Assembly (NCBI RefSeq): GCF_001298105.1
Contig: NZ_LGJH01000132.1
Coordinates: 1-61,515 of the forward strand
Origin: Novosphingobium sp. ST904
GTDB taxonomy: Bacteria > Pseudomonadota > Alphaproteobacteria > Sphingomonadales > Sphingomonadaceae
Length of the DNA: 61,515 nt
Reading direction: 5' to 3'
Below, one piece after another: positions 1 through 9,198 of the stretch (the stretch's first letter is position 1; each line of letters begins with the position of its first letter). The notes under the pieces were generated by a model, which was not told the origin of the DNA, made no database searches, and saw only the letters and a list, made by a program, of their open reading frames with translations. Position numbers and translations under genes: made by a program.

Positions 1-1
1 C

Positions 2-574
2 GGTCCGCGCGGCTTCGGCGGGCCCGGCGGCGGGCGCGGCGGACGCATGACGTTCTCGCTCTACCACACCTGGGTCTTCTCCGACCGCGTCGTGCTGCGC
101 GATGGGCAGCCGGAGATCGATCTCCTCAACGGCGGCACCATCGGCGCCAGCAGCGGCGGCACGCCCCGCCACAAGCTGGAACTCCAGACCGGCTATTCGC
201 AGAGCGGCCTCGGAATGCGCCTGACCGGAAGCTGGCAAAGCGGCACCACGGTGGACGGCGTGGACGGCTATGCGGCGACCAAGCTGCGCTTCGACGATTT
301 CGCCAAGTTCGACTTGCGGCTCTTCGCCGATCTCGGCCAGCAACCCAAGCTGGTGGACAAGATCCCGTTCCTGCGCGGCGCGCGCGTGACGTTCTCGGTC
401 TCCAACCTGCTCGACTCCCGCCAGAAGGTGCGCGACGGCAACGGCGACACGCCCTACGCCTATTCGCCCTATTACCTCGACCCGGTGGGCCGGGCGTTCC
501 AGCTCACGTTCCGCAAGCTGTTCTTCACCGCGCCTCCGGGCGGCCAACGGCCTTCGGGCGGCTTCCGCCCCTGA
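2..574 (+). CDS. TonB-dependent receptor, C-terminal part (partial)
   Basis: The reading frame is open from base 2, so the gene begins outside the window; the ATG at 47 is internal. The visible part is glycine-rich at first, then has alternating beta-strand-like sequence (LYHTWVFSDRV, HKLELQTGYS, RVTFSVSNLLDSRQKVRDGNG) and ends with a strand of the form AFQLTFRKLFF. This matches the last strands of an outer-membrane TonB-dependent receptor barrel; the 'NLLDSRQ' element near the end is typical. The short P/G-rich tail after the last strand is unusual but common in sphingomonad receptors. The substrate cannot be told from this part. Confidence 0.8.
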   Translation, partial: GPRGFGGPGGGRGGRMTFSLYHTWVFSDRVVLRDGQPEIDLLNGGTIGASSGGTPRHKLELQTGYSQSGLGMRLTGSWQSGTTVDGVDGYAATKLRFDDFAKFDLRLFADLGQQPKLVDKIPFLRGARVTFSVSNLLDSRQKVRDGNGDTPYAYSPYYLDPVGRAFQLTFRKLFFTAPPGGQRPSGGFRP

Positions 575-626
575 GCGCGCCCGGCCCGGCGGGATCGCGG
601 GGTTGGGCCGATAGCAGGACCGGGGC

Positions 627-664
627 CGCGGGTGACGGCGGGGATGTGCCTGCCGTTACCCGCG
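627..664 (+). terminator. Hairpin downstream of the TonB receptor gene
   Basis: A 12-13 bp stem (arms about 627-639 and 652-664, one G-T pair) with a 12-base loop lies about 55 bases after the receptor stop. There is no clear U-tract, so termination is inferred from position and stem strength only. Confidence 0.4.
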
Positions 665-756
665 CCGGTCGGTGCGGGCCGATCAGGCGCGGGCTCAGCC
701 CGGCAAGCCGGCCCGTGCGCGCCCAGCGCCGGGACGACGGCTTCGGGGCTTTTATT

Positions 757-771
757 TGCGAATGATTTGCA
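757..771. promoter_or_regulatory. Fur-box-like 7-1-7 palindrome
   Basis: TGCGAAT-G-ATTTGCA is a 7-1-7 inverted repeat with one mismatch, the classic arrangement of a Fur half-site pair. It sits 34 bases before the ATG at 805. A similar site (13138-13152) shares the TGCGAAT half-site as its complement ATTCGCA. Iron control of the small gene at 805 is inferred. Confidence 0.55.
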
Positions 772-804
772 TTAGCATAATGGTGCGACCTGGAGTGCCT
801 CGTT

Positions 805-1281
805 ATGTCCTTTCATTTTCCCGTTCCCGTGCCTTGCGCGTCCTGCTCCGGCAGTTCCGTTCCGGGCGATCCCGAGCCCCTGCAGGATTTCAAGCCCGCC
901 TTTGCCCGCCGCACCCTTCCCGCCAGCGTGCTGGTCGACATCGCCCGGTGCTGGCGCAGTGCGCGCGAGGATGGCGAACATGCCCAGCCCAGCCTCGCCG
1001 CCCGGCTCGACCTGTTCGACTGCGCCATGCTCGCGCCGGTGATCGACAGTTTCTGCCTGCTCTTCGAAGCCGCGCTGGGCCGCCCGATGCGGCTGGGCCT
1101 TGCGCACCGCCTCTCATCCGACGAACGGCTGATGGTCAGCCTGCTCGAAGGGCCTGAACTTCGCCCCGTCACGCTCGCCTGCGCGGAGCCGCGCGGCACC
1201 CTGCTGGATGGCGCGATCCATTCCACGCGGCTGATGATCGCGCTCACGCTCATGCAGGCGCGCAAGGTGCGCGTGCGCTGA
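805..1281 (+). CDS. Hypothetical protein, probably iron-regulated
   Basis: A 158-residue protein of unknown family. It has a CASC motif near the N-terminus (residues about 11-14), a mostly helical predicted middle and no signal peptide or membrane segment. The start at 805 lies just downstream of the Fur-like palindrome at 757-771, and the gene follows a TonB receptor, so a role linked to iron or heme uptake is plausible. That link rests on context only. The overlapping frame from 672 is less protein-like and begins upstream of the regulatory site, so it was not chosen. Confidence 0.65.
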   Translation: MSFHFPVPVPCASCSGSSVPGDPEPLQDFKPAFARRTLPASVLVDIARCWRSAREDGEHAQPSLAARLDLFDCAMLAPVIDSFCLLFEAALGRPMRLGLAHRLSSDERLMVSLLEGPELRPVTLACAEPRGTLLDGAIHSTRLMIALTLMQARKVRVR

Positions 1282-1284
1282 TCC

Positions 1285-2181
1285 TCAGCCTCCGTCCGGC
1301 TCGCTGGGAAAGCGGGCTTCCGCCACGAAGGCGCTGACCGTCGCGGCGCGCTCGTCGCTGCGGATCGCCAGCGCCAGCGTCGCGGTCGGCATGTCGCCTT
1401 CGAGGTCGTGATAGGTCACGCCCCTGAACGAGGCGTCACGCATGGAATGCGGCACCAGCGCCACTCCGAGTTCCGCCGCCACCAGTGCCAGCACGGACGC
1501 CACCTGCGGCGCCGACTGGCCGATCACCGGATCGAACCCGGCCCTTCGGCAGGCCTCCAGCGTGGCATCGAACAGCGTGGGACCAAGCGCGCGCGGCGTG
1601 AGGATGAACGGATCGAGCGCAAGCTGCTCCAGCCGGATCGGATCGCCATGCGGCATTCGCGAAGAGGCCAGCGCCGCGATCAGGGGTTCGTCGGCCAGAT
1701 GGAACAGGCGCAGGCCGGTCTTGTCCACGGCATCGGGGCGCAGGAACGCCACGTCCAGCGAACCGTCCCCGAGCCCTTCCACCAGACCGTTGGAATTGTG
1801 CTCGGTCAGGCTCAGCTCCACCTCGGGAAAGCGCCGCCGATAGATGCGGATCGCCTGCGGCACGAGCGGGTTGAACGCCGCCGATCCGGTGAAGCCCACG
1901 CGAATCCGCCCCGTTTCCCCTGCCGCGGCCCGCTGCGCGGCGCTCACCGCTTCGGCAACGATGCCGGGAATCGCGCGAACCCGCTCCTCGAAGGCCCGCC
2001 CGGCCTCGGTCAGTTCGGCGCCTTGCGGAATGCGGTGGAACAGCGGAGTGCCCACTTCACGCTCCAGATCCTTGATCTGGTGGCTGAGCGGCGGCTGCCC
2101 GATGCCCAGGCGCTGCGCGGCGCGGGTAAAATGGCGCTCCTCGGCCACGGCGAGGAAGTAGCGAATATGCCGGAGTTCCAC
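1285..2181 (-). CDS. LysR-family transcriptional regulator
   Basis: The N-terminus ELRHIRYFLAVAEERHFTRA followed by AQRLGIGQPPLSHQIKDLE is a textbook LysR winged-helix domain (residues 1-60). The remainder is a periplasmic-binding-like effector domain, seen in GRIRVGFTGSAAF and the helix-strand pattern to the end. The GTG at 2181 gives the usual LysR start (VELRHIRYF); an upstream ATG at 2217 would add twelve residues that do not fit the family. The effector domain resembles BenM/CatR-type regulators. It is divergent from the alpha/beta hydrolase at 2269 with a short shared intergenic region, the typical layout for a LysR protein controlling its neighbour. Confidence 0.88.
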   Translation of the reverse strand: MELRHIRYFLAVAEERHFTRAAQRLGIGQPPLSHQIKDLEREVGTPLFHRIPQGAELTEAGRAFEERVRAIPGIVAEAVSAAQRAAAGETGRIRVGFTGSAAFNPLVPQAIRIYRRRFPEVELSLTEHNSNGLVEGLGDGSLDVAFLRPDAVDKTGLRLFHLADEPLIAALASSRMPHGDPIRLEQLALDPFILTPRALGPTLFDATLEACRRAGFDPVIGQSAPQVASVLALVAAELGVALVPHSMRDASFRGVTYHDLEGDMPTATLALAIRSDERAATVSAFVAEARFPSEPDGG

Positions 2182-2268
2182 ATCATACCTAAAACATATC
2201 AAGATCGCCATCATCATGAATTGGACAGATGACGATCACAAGCCCAATTCGGGCCCAGGAGATTTGAT

Positions 2269-3063
2269 ATGGCGACTCTGGCAATTGAGGAAACCGGCAC
2301 GCAGGCCCGTGCCGACTGGTTCATGACTGACGAGCGGCAGGTGGAAACCCGCGCCGCGCCTGCGCTGGAACCCGTGGTGTTCCTGCCCGGCCTGCTGTGC
2401 GACCAGTCCCTCTGGAGCCGCCAGATCCGCAGCCTTGCCGATGTCGCCGCGCCGATGGTCGCCGACCTCACGCTGGACGACACGATCGGCGCCATGGCCG
2501 AACGCACGCTGGCCGCCGCGCCGCGCCGCTTCTCGCTGGTGAGCCTGTCGATGGGCGGCTATGTCGCGCTGGAAATCATGCGCCGCGCGCCGGAACGCGT
2601 GAGCCGCCTCGCGCTCATCAACTCCAGCGCCCGCAGCGACACGCCGGAACGCACCCTGCAACGCAAGGCGGGCATCGCCTCGCTCCAGCGCGGCAAGTTC
2701 CTTGGCGTCACCCGCAAGCTGCTCGGCGATCTGGTCCATCCCGATCACACCGAAGGCCATGTCGCAGACGAGATGCGCGCCATGGCGTCACGCGTCGGCG
2801 GCGAGGCGTTCATCCGCCAGCAGCACGCGATCATGACCCGTCCCGATTCGCTCGAGGGCCTGAGCCGGATCAAGGTGCCGACGATGATCGTCGTCGGTGA
2901 CGGCGACCGCATCACCCCGCCCGATCACGCCCGCGAAATCCACGAGCGGATCGCCACGTCCAGCTATCACGAGATCGGCTCTTGCGGGCACATGGCCGCG
3001 CTGGAGCATCCCGAGCAGACCAATTTCCTGCTGCGCGGCTGGCTGCAACGCGAAGCCGCCTGA
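2269..3063 (+). CDS. Alpha/beta hydrolase
   Basis: A 264-residue alpha/beta hydrolase-fold protein. VVFLPGLLCDQSLW is the oxyanion-hole region. SLSMGGY is the nucleophile elbow with the catalytic Ser, VVGDGDRITPP carries the acid Asp, and SCGHMAALEHPEQ carries the catalytic His near the C-terminus. Overall order and length fit 3-oxoadipate enol-lactonase-like esterases, but the substrate is not identifiable. The ATG at 2269 is preceded by an AGGAG ribosome-binding site at about 2259. The divergent LysR gene probably regulates it. Confidence 0.85.
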   Translation: MATLAIEETGTQARADWFMTDERQVETRAAPALEPVVFLPGLLCDQSLWSRQIRSLADVAAPMVADLTLDDTIGAMAERTLAAAPRRFSLVSLSMGGYVALEIMRRAPERVSRLALINSSARSDTPERTLQRKAGIASLQRGKFLGVTRKLLGDLVHPDHTEGHVADEMRAMASRVGGEAFIRQQHAIMTRPDSLEGLSRIKVPTMIVVGDGDRITPPDHAREIHERIATSSYHEIGSCGHMAALEHPEQTNFLLRGWLQREAA

Positions 3064-3106
3064 CCGGGAAAGGGCGTCCGCCCCGCTCCTTGCCGGGGCC
3101 GCCCGA

Positions 3107-3970
3107 TCAGAACCTGCTGCGCAAATCGCCCTCGGTCAGGATGGCGATCGGCCGGCCTGCATCGCGCAGTTCCTGCGCCTTGCGGTGCTGGGGCGCGGCG
3201 CTGACCCAGCGGCCGTAGGGGTTCTTCGTGCTGACGACCAGCATCGTCGTGGTCATCCCCACCGAAGCCACCACGCGCCCGCCCGCCCGCGCCACGAACT
3301 GTGCCAGCGGGCCATCGCGCGGCTCTCCCAGAATGGCGACACGTTCGCCCGAGAGCGGACCGTCTGTGGCGGGCTGAGGCACCTCGATCTTCTTCCTGGC
3401 CGGGGCGGTCATCCACCCGTCGAGCCCGAGACCGGTATGTTCGATGGCACGGACGATCACCATGCCGGCCGCGCGCGCATCGCTCAGCGCGTCGTGATGG
3501 CGGTGCTCGATACCGAGGAACGAGGTCAGGATATTGAGCCGGTGGCTGGGAAGCTCGGGCCAGGCCCGCTTGGCCACGCGCACGCTGTCGAGCCAGCGCG
3601 TCTCGATCTCCGGCAGTTCGCCGATCCGGCAGGCTGCGGCAAGCGCGCCCTTGTCGAAGTGGGAATGGGCAACGGTGATCCGCCCGGCCAGATGCCCGGT
3701 GACGGCGGCGTGAATATCGCCGAAGCAGGGATGGCCCACGACCTGCTCGGGCCTGATGCCATGGATGCCCACGTTGAACGGCGAGAATTCGTCGCGCGGG
3801 TCGACCAGCGTTTCGTAGGCGAAAGTCTCCCGCCCGTTTCGAAAGCCCACGATGCCGATCTGGCAGATACTGCTGACCCGCGAACAGGCGGTCTCCACGT
3901 CGACGACGACGAAATCGGGTTCGGTCTCGGTCTCGGGGCTGGCGGCGGGATTCGGCTGGCTGGTCATCAC
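3107..3970 (-). CDS. DEDDh 3'-5' exonuclease with C-terminal BRCT domain
   Basis: The N-terminal half (residues about 18-185) is a DnaQ/RNase T-type exonuclease domain. FVVVDVETA holds the first D and E of the DEDDh set, HSHFDKGAL the next acidic residue, and HHDALSDARAA the catalytic His and final Asp. The C-terminal part, from about residue 205 (PLSGERVAILGEPRDGPLA) with KNPYGRWVSAA near its end, resembles a BRCT domain. The pairing is known in bacterial exonucleases related to DNA polymerase III epsilon. It probably acts in DNA repair or proofreading; the partner is unknown. Confidence 0.8.
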   Translation of the reverse strand: MMTSQPNPAASPETETEPDFVVVDVETACSRVSSICQIGIVGFRNGRETFAYETLVDPRDEFSPFNVGIHGIRPEQVVGHPCFGDIHAAVTGHLAGRITVAHSHFDKGALAAACRIGELPEIETRWLDSVRVAKRAWPELPSHRLNILTSFLGIEHRHHDALSDARAAGMVIVRAIEHTGLGLDGWMTAPARKKIEVPQPATDGPLSGERVAILGEPRDGPLAQFVARAGGRVVASVGMTTTMLVVSTKNPYGRWVSAAPQHRKAQELRDAGRPIAILTEGDLRSRF

Positions 3971-4013
3971 CCCCGCGCCTTAGCAGGCCGCTGCCCGCAG
4001 GGCGAGGCGGGTA

Positions 4014-5057
4014 TCAGAGGCTGATCTGCGCCATGATCATGATGAAGAACAGCAGTAGCGCGGTGGAGGCGAACCAGCCCAGCAGCACCGTGCGCCATAT
4101 CGCGCCGAAGCGGCCCACCCCATAGGCGCCGCGCAGTTGTGCATACATATGGAACGGCGGCACGAAGAACAGCAAGCCTGCCACGAAGCCCGCCCCGGCT
4201 GCCTGAAGCGCCATGCCCAGGATCACCAGCAGGGTCATGAAGCAGAGCGAATAAGTCACGAAGACCGTGTGATCGTAGAGATGGAACCGGCGGCTGAAGG
4301 GGAACAGCAGCCACAGGAACGGAACCGAGATCGGGATCAGCGCCCAGCTGTACTTGTAGGCGTAAGTCTGGAGCTTGTAGGCCGCGAGTTCGGGGTTCTT
4401 GCGGAACTTGCCGATAGCCTTGTCGAGCGGGCGAATATCGCTGAAATGCTGTTCGCCGCCATTCCCCGCTACCGCCGCCCGCGTCTCCTTCAGCACTTCG
4501 AGCGCCTGGCGCTGCTCGTCGATCCGCCGCTCGACCTCGGCGGTATCGCTGCCTTGCGCGCGCAGCGTCCGGCGCTGTGCCTTCAGCCCGTCCAGCTTCT
4601 GCTGGCCGGCCGTCGCCGCCGTCTCGAAGTCTCCGCTCTCGACAGGTGCGGCGGCGATGGTCTCGTGATCCTCCACCGCGTGGAACACCGCGAACATCAG
4701 GAACACGCTGAACAGGAACAGCGCGATCGGCGAGACATAGCTTGCTCGGCGGCCGTCGATATATTCGCGCGTCAGCCGGCCCGGACGGCGCAGCAGCATC
4801 GGCAGGGTCCGCCAGATCCGCCCCTCGAAATGGAACACGCCGTGCAGCAGGTCGTGGAAGAACGCGCCGAGGCTGCGGTGGACGTGGGCGGCCTGTCCGC
4901 AGGCATGGCAGTGCGAACCGATCAGCGCCGTGCCGCAATTGAGGCACGCGGTTTCATGCGTATGGCCGGTGTCGCCCGCGTCCCGGTGCGGCTCGGCCGC
5001 GTTCGCGATGAGGCCGCCCTGCCCGATTTCGGCCAGACTTTCGCTGATCTCGTTCAT
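4014..5057 (-). CDS. DUF3667 family membrane protein
   Basis: The N-terminal region has a zinc-ribbon-like CLNCGTALIGSHCHACGQ, followed by the conserved DUF3667 stretch (LHGVFHFEGRIWRTLPMLL, RRPGRLTREYIDGRRASYVS) and a first hydrophobic segment (ALFLFSVFLMFAVF). A central charged, probably coiled-coil region (residues about 115-190) is followed by three or four more hydrophobic segments to the C-terminus. The start at 5057 (MNEISES) has an AGGGGGA site just upstream and fits better than the ATG at 5120. Function is unknown. Confidence 0.8.
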   Translation of the reverse strand: MNEISESLAEIGQGGLIANAAEPHRDAGDTGHTHETACLNCGTALIGSHCHACGQAAHVHRSLGAFFHDLLHGVFHFEGRIWRTLPMLLRRPGRLTREYIDGRRASYVSPIALFLFSVFLMFAVFHAVEDHETIAAAPVESGDFETAATAGQQKLDGLKAQRRTLRAQGSDTAEVERRIDEQRQALEVLKETRAAVAGNGGEQHFSDIRPLDKAIGKFRKNPELAAYKLQTYAYKYSWALIPISVPFLWLLFPFSRRFHLYDHTVFVTYSLCFMTLLVILGMALQAAGAGFVAGLLFFVPPFHMYAQLRGAYGVGRFGAIWRTVLLGWFASTALLLFFIMIMAQISL

Positions 5058-5126
5058 GCATTCCCCCTGAAGCGCGGGAAATCTACCCTTTTGCGCCGCC
5101 GCTGAACAGCGGTTCCGCAAGAACCC

Positions 5127-5966
5127 TCAGCCCGCGCGTTCGGCCAGCTTCGCCTCGATCGCGCCCCACAGCCGGGAGAACTGCTGCGCGGCGGGGCTCT
5201 GCGGTGCATGGACGCCCACCGGCTGGCGCTGCACGGCGCATTGTTCGACCGCGCTGGCATAGGGGATGGAGGGCCAGTTCGGGTTCGCCTCGCGCGCCTG
5301 CTTGTGCAGCGCGCGGCGCAAGTCGAGCATCGAGAGCACTGGCAGGATCGGCGGATGGCGGCGGGTATTGCCCGCGATCTCGCGCACTACCAGTTCGAAG
5401 GCCCGCGCCGAAAGCGGCGATGGCGGCAGCGGCACGATCACCAGGTCGGCCGCGCGCACGACCTGGGCCGAAAGTTCGTTCATGACCGGAGGACAATCGA
5501 GCACGATGCGCTCATAGTTTTCCGAAAGCTCCCCGGCGAGTTTCGCCAGCCGCTTGCGCTTGCCGATCCGCATGAGCTGGGCATCGAGCGCGCGAATGCT
5601 TTCATCGGCGGGGAGGACGTCTATGTTCTCCCACGCGGTATGCTGGATCAGCCGCGATGCCGGGCGATCGCGCGAAAATACCTCTTCGGCGAGACCCGAG
5701 CGTCCCGGCTCCAGCCCGTAGAGGAAGCCGGAGCCTCCCGCCGCATCGAGATCCCACAGCAGCGTGCGCCGCCCGGTCTGCGCCGCACACCAGGAGAGAT
5801 TGGCCGCGAAAGTCGTCTTCCCGACCCCGCCCTTGACGCTGTAGATGGCGATCGTGGCGCCGGGCGCGCGTTCGTGCCGCGAACTCGCAACAACGGGCCG
5901 CGCCCTTCGGGGCGGCCCGCCGGCAGCCCCGGCAATCCGGGGCAACTTGTGTTTCTTGCCAACCAC
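5127..5966 (-). CDS. ParA-family ATPase
   Basis: A deviant Walker A, SVKGGVGKTTFAANLSW, lies at about residues 43-59. LLWDLDAAGGSGFLYG follows as the A' region and IVLDCPPVMNE as Walker B. These define a ParA/MinD-type P-loop ATPase with a 35-residue basic N-terminal extension. The C-terminal part (VQRQPVGVHAPQSPAA) matches the ParA-like group that handles chromosomal cargoes. No parB partner lies next to it, so this is an orphan ParA rather than a partition operon. The true start might be one of the later in-frame codons. Confidence 0.82.
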   Translation of the reverse strand: MVGKKHKLPRIAGAAGGPPRRARPVVASSRHERAPGATIAIYSVKGGVGKTTFAANLSWCAAQTGRRTLLWDLDAAGGSGFLYGLEPGRSGLAEEVFSRDRPASRLIQHTAWENIDVLPADESIRALDAQLMRIGKRKRLAKLAGELSENYERIVLDCPPVMNELSAQVVRAADLVIVPLPPSPLSARAFELVVREIAGNTRRHPPILPVLSMLDLRRALHKQAREANPNWPSIPYASAVEQCAVQRQPVGVHAPQSPAAQQFSRLWGAIEAKLAERAG

Positions 5967-6018
5967 CTGAACGATGGTTGCCGGTCAGCGGCGATCCGTC
6001 AACCGGGAACGCGCAAGA

Positions 6019-6363
6019 TCAACCGTCGTAATCGCCGCCCAGCGAGGTATTGCGGGTCGGAGCCGACGCGGTGATGCGCAGGGCTTCGGCCGACTGGCTG
6101 AGCGAACCGATTTCGTCCATCTCGTCGTCGTCGTCGGGCAGAACGCGCTGCATCGAGGTGACCAGCGTTTCCTTGAGGACCGCCGGGGTCACGGTCTGCT
6201 CCGCGATTTCGCGCAGGGCGACGACCGGGTTCTTGTCACGGTCGCGTTCGATGGTGAGTTCGGCACCGCCCGAAATCTCGCGCGCACGCTGTGCGGCCAG
6301 CAGGACCAGATCGAAGCGGTTGGGGATCTTGTCGACGCAATCTTCGACGGTAACGCGCGCCAT
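6019..6363 (-). CDS. rpoZ: DNA-directed RNA polymerase subunit omega
   Basis: The sequence [20 protein letters not shown] then [14 protein letters not shown] is the conserved omega core that binds the beta-prime subunit. [14 protein letters not shown] completes it, and an acidic linker ([10 protein letters not shown]) leads to an alphaproteobacteria-style C-terminal tail. The ATG at 6363 gives 114 residues, normal for this class; the longer frame to 6579 is an artefact. Omega helps RNA polymerase assembly and mediates ppGpp binding in many bacteria. Confidence 0.95.
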   Translation of the reverse strand: MARVTVEDCVDKIPNRFDLVLLAAQRAREISGGAELTIERDRDKNPVVALREIAEQTVTPAVLKETLVTSMQRVLPDDDDEMDEIGSLSQSAEALRITASAPTRNTSLGGDYDG

Positions 6364-6448
6364 GGGCACTCCGTATGAAATCTGGTGGATCGGTAAACGA
6401 TGGCCCCTAAGCGAACGCCCGCAAGGAGTCAAGGAAAGCGCGCGCTGC

Positions 6449-8579
6449 TCATTGGGGAACGCCGAGCTGGTCCAGCACGAAAGCCGTCCATTCCGCCGAA
6501 TCGCGGTAGCGTTCGAACCGGCCCGACTTGCCGCCGTGCCCGGCCTCCATGTTGATGCGGAACAGCAGCGGGTTGGCATCGGTCTTGGTGGCGCGCAGCT
6601 TCGCGACCCACTTGGCCGGTTCGTAGTACTGGACCTGGCTGTCCCACAGCCCGGTCGATACGAACAGCGAGGGATAGGCTTTCGCGGTCACGTTGTCGTA
6701 GGGCGAATAGCTCAGCATGTAGTCGTAATAGGGCTGGACCGCGGGATTGCCCCATTCGTCGTATTCGAAAGTGGTGAGCGGGATCGAAGCGTCGAGCATC
6801 GTCGTCACCACGTCCACGAACGGCACTTGCGCGACGATCGCCTTGTAGTCCTGCGGCGCCATGTTGGCGACGGCGCCCATCAGCAGCCCGCCCGCGCTGC
6901 CGCCCATCGCGGCCACCCGGCCCTTCGCCCCGTAGGCCTGCGCCACGAGATAGCGGGTCACGTCGATGAAGTCGGTGAAGGTGTTCTTCTTGTTCAGCAG
7001 GTGCCCGTCGTCGTACCAGCCGCGCCCCATTTCCTGCCCGCCGCGAATATGGGCGATGGCATAGACCACGCCCCGGTCCAGCATCCCGATCCGCGAAGGA
7101 TGACCGCCGGATCGTCGAATAGCCGTAGCTGCCGTAGGCATACTGGAACAGCGGGGCAGTGCCGTCTCGCTTCACGCCCCTGGCATGGACCAGCGACACC
7201 GGCACCCGGGTTCCGTCCCGCGCGGTAGCCCAGACCCGCTCGGTCACGTATTTCGAGGGATCGTAGCCCGGCACCGGCGTGACCTTGAGCACGCGTTTCT
7301 CGCCGGTTCCGGCATCGATCTCGATCGTCGTCGTCGGCGTGACGAGAGAACCGTAAGTATAGCGGACCCAGCGCGAGGACGGCACCCTGTTGACGTCTAG
7401 CGCCATCCGGTAGGCAGGCTCGCCGGCCTCGACCGGGATCGATTTTCCGGCATCGGTCAGCAGGCGGATCATGCGGTTGCCGCCTTCGCGCTGGTCGATG
7501 GCGACGAAGCCCTCGAACGGCGCGAAATCCTCGATGAAGACGGTGTCGCTGGCGGGAGCGAGATCCTTCCAAACAGCCTCGCCCTTCGCCGCCCCGGCAT
7601 CTGCAAGGGTCACCAGCTTGTAGTTCTTCGCGCCGCGATTGGTGCGGATCACCCAGCGATCGCCGAGGTGTTCGGCGGAGTAGCGGAACTCCTTCTCGCG
7701 CGGGGCGATGGTGGTGAAGGCGGCCGGGGCGGGCGAGGCCGCAGGCGCGCAGCGCTGCTCGTCGCTGACGGTGCTCTGCACCACCACGCAGACGTATTTG
7801 CTGTCCCGCGTGCGCAGGATGCCCATCTGGAAGGTGTCGTCCTTCTCCTCGTAGAGCAGCCGGTCGCTCGCCGGGGCGGTGCCGAGCACATGGGCCTTCA
7901 CCTGATAGCCGCGCAGGGTCACCGGATCCTTGGCGATATAGAGCACGGTGCGCCCGTCCCCGCTCCATACCAGATTGGGTTCCACATTGCCGACGGTGTC
8001 GCTCATGACCTTGCCGGTCGCGATGTCCTTGACCCGCAGGACATACTGCCGCCGACCGACGGTATCCTCCGCCCAGGCGACTTTGGTATTGTCGTCGCTC
8101 ACCGCGAAGTCGCCGAGCGAGAAGAAGCTGTGCCCCTTCGCCATGGCGGGCTGATCGAACAGCACCTGCCATGCGCCGGTGGTCCCCGCCTTGCGGCGTT
8201 CGTTCACCGGATAGTCCGCGCCCGCGGCGAAACGGCGGGCGTAGGACCAGCCGTTGTCGTCATAGGGAACGGAGTTGTCGTCCTGCTTGATGTGCGAGAC
8301 GGTCTCTTCGTAAAGCTTCTGCGCCAACGGCTTGAGCCGCGCCATCTGCGCATCGGTCCAGGCGTTTTCGGCGGCGAGGTAGGAGAGCATCTCGGCGTTC
8401 TTGCGGGTATCGTCGCGCAGCCAGTAATAGTCATCCTCGCGCGGGCCGCCGGGAGAAGGCACCTGATAGGGCTTCTTCTCCGCAACCGGCGGCGCTGTCG
8501 GCACGCTTTGCGCAAAGGCGGGCATGGCCGCCAGAGCCGCGCTCATGACCGTCAGGCCCGAAAGGAACTTCGACCGCAT
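6449..8579 (-). CDS. Prolyl oligopeptidase family serine peptidase, S9A (frameshifted)
   Basis: A signal peptide ([17 protein letters not shown]...AFAQ) precedes the S9A beta-propeller; [12 protein letters not shown] is the family start motif. The first frame runs to AYGSYGYS at about 7125. The catalytic domain continues in another frame from about 7095 ([18 protein letters not shown]), with the nucleophile GGSAGG, Asp in [11 protein letters not shown] and His in [11 protein letters not shown], ending at 6449. Between the two frames a piece resembling 'DDPA' is in the third frame, so two one-base losses would explain the break. All catalytic residues are present, so an intact periplasmic peptidase of about 710 residues is likely if these are sequence errors. 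Confidence 0.85.
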
Positions 8580-8646
8580 CGCCCATACCCCCTGCAACTG
8601 GAAGCCGGATGCTATCGGGCCGATGCGATCTTGGAAAGGCGCGATA

Positions 8647-9198
8647 TCAACGGCGGAAGCAGGTCGCCTCGTGATCGTTTATCACCCCCGTTGCCTGAAG
8701 CCAGGCATGGACCACCACCGGCCCCACGAACGAGAAACCGCGCTTCTTCAGCGCGGCCGAAAGCGCGTCTCCGGCGGCGGACCGGGCGGCGCTGCCGGTG
8801 CCGTCGCCCTTCTGCGGCGCATCGCCCACGAACGACCAGACGAACCGCGAGAAGTCCTCGCCCTGCTCCTGCATGGCCAGGAAGGCACGTGCGTTGCGGA
8901 TGGTCGCCTCGATCTTGGCGCGGGCGCGCACGATACCGGCATCGCCCATCAGGCGCGCGATCTCGGCAGGGCCATAGGCGGCGATGCGTTCCGGCTCGAA
9001 ATCCTCGAAAGCGGCGCGGAAGGCCTCGCGCTTGTTGAGGATCGTGCGCCAGGACAGGCCCGCCTGGAAGGTGTCGAGCACCATCTTCTCCCAGAGCGCG
9101 CGGGAATCGCGGATCGGCACGCCCCATTCCTCGTCGTGATAGGCCTGCATGCGGGCATCGCCCTCGGCCCAGCGGCAGCGGTGGATCGTATCGGTCAT
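8647..9198 (-). CDS. tag: DNA-3-methyladenine glycosylase I
   Basis: The protein starts HRCRWAEGDARMQAYHDEEW, the TagI signature with the zinc-binding Cys and His. It continues through FQAGLSWRTILNKREAFR and NARAFL and ends GFSFVGPVVVHAWLQA..GVINDH, all family hallmarks. The ATG at 9198 overlaps the stop of the AlkB-like gene (ATGA), so the two are translationally coupled. It excises 3-methyladenine from alkylated DNA. Together with the two upstream oxygenase genes it forms a compact alkylation-damage operon. Confidence 0.93.
   Translation of the reverse strand: MTDTIHRCRWAEGDARMQAYHDEEWGVPIRDSRALWEKMVLDTFQAGLSWRTILNKREAFRAAFEDFEPERIAAYGPAEIARLMGDAGIVRARAKIEATIRNARAFLAMQEQGEDFSRFVWSFVGDAPQKGDGTGSAARSAAGDALSAALKKRGFSFVGPVVVHAWLQATGVINDHEATCFRR

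Noticed and set aside
672..1157. Alternative plus-strand frame overlapping the gene at 805
   Set aside because: Arg/Pro-rich composition typical of shadow frames, and it would start upstream of the Fur-like site.
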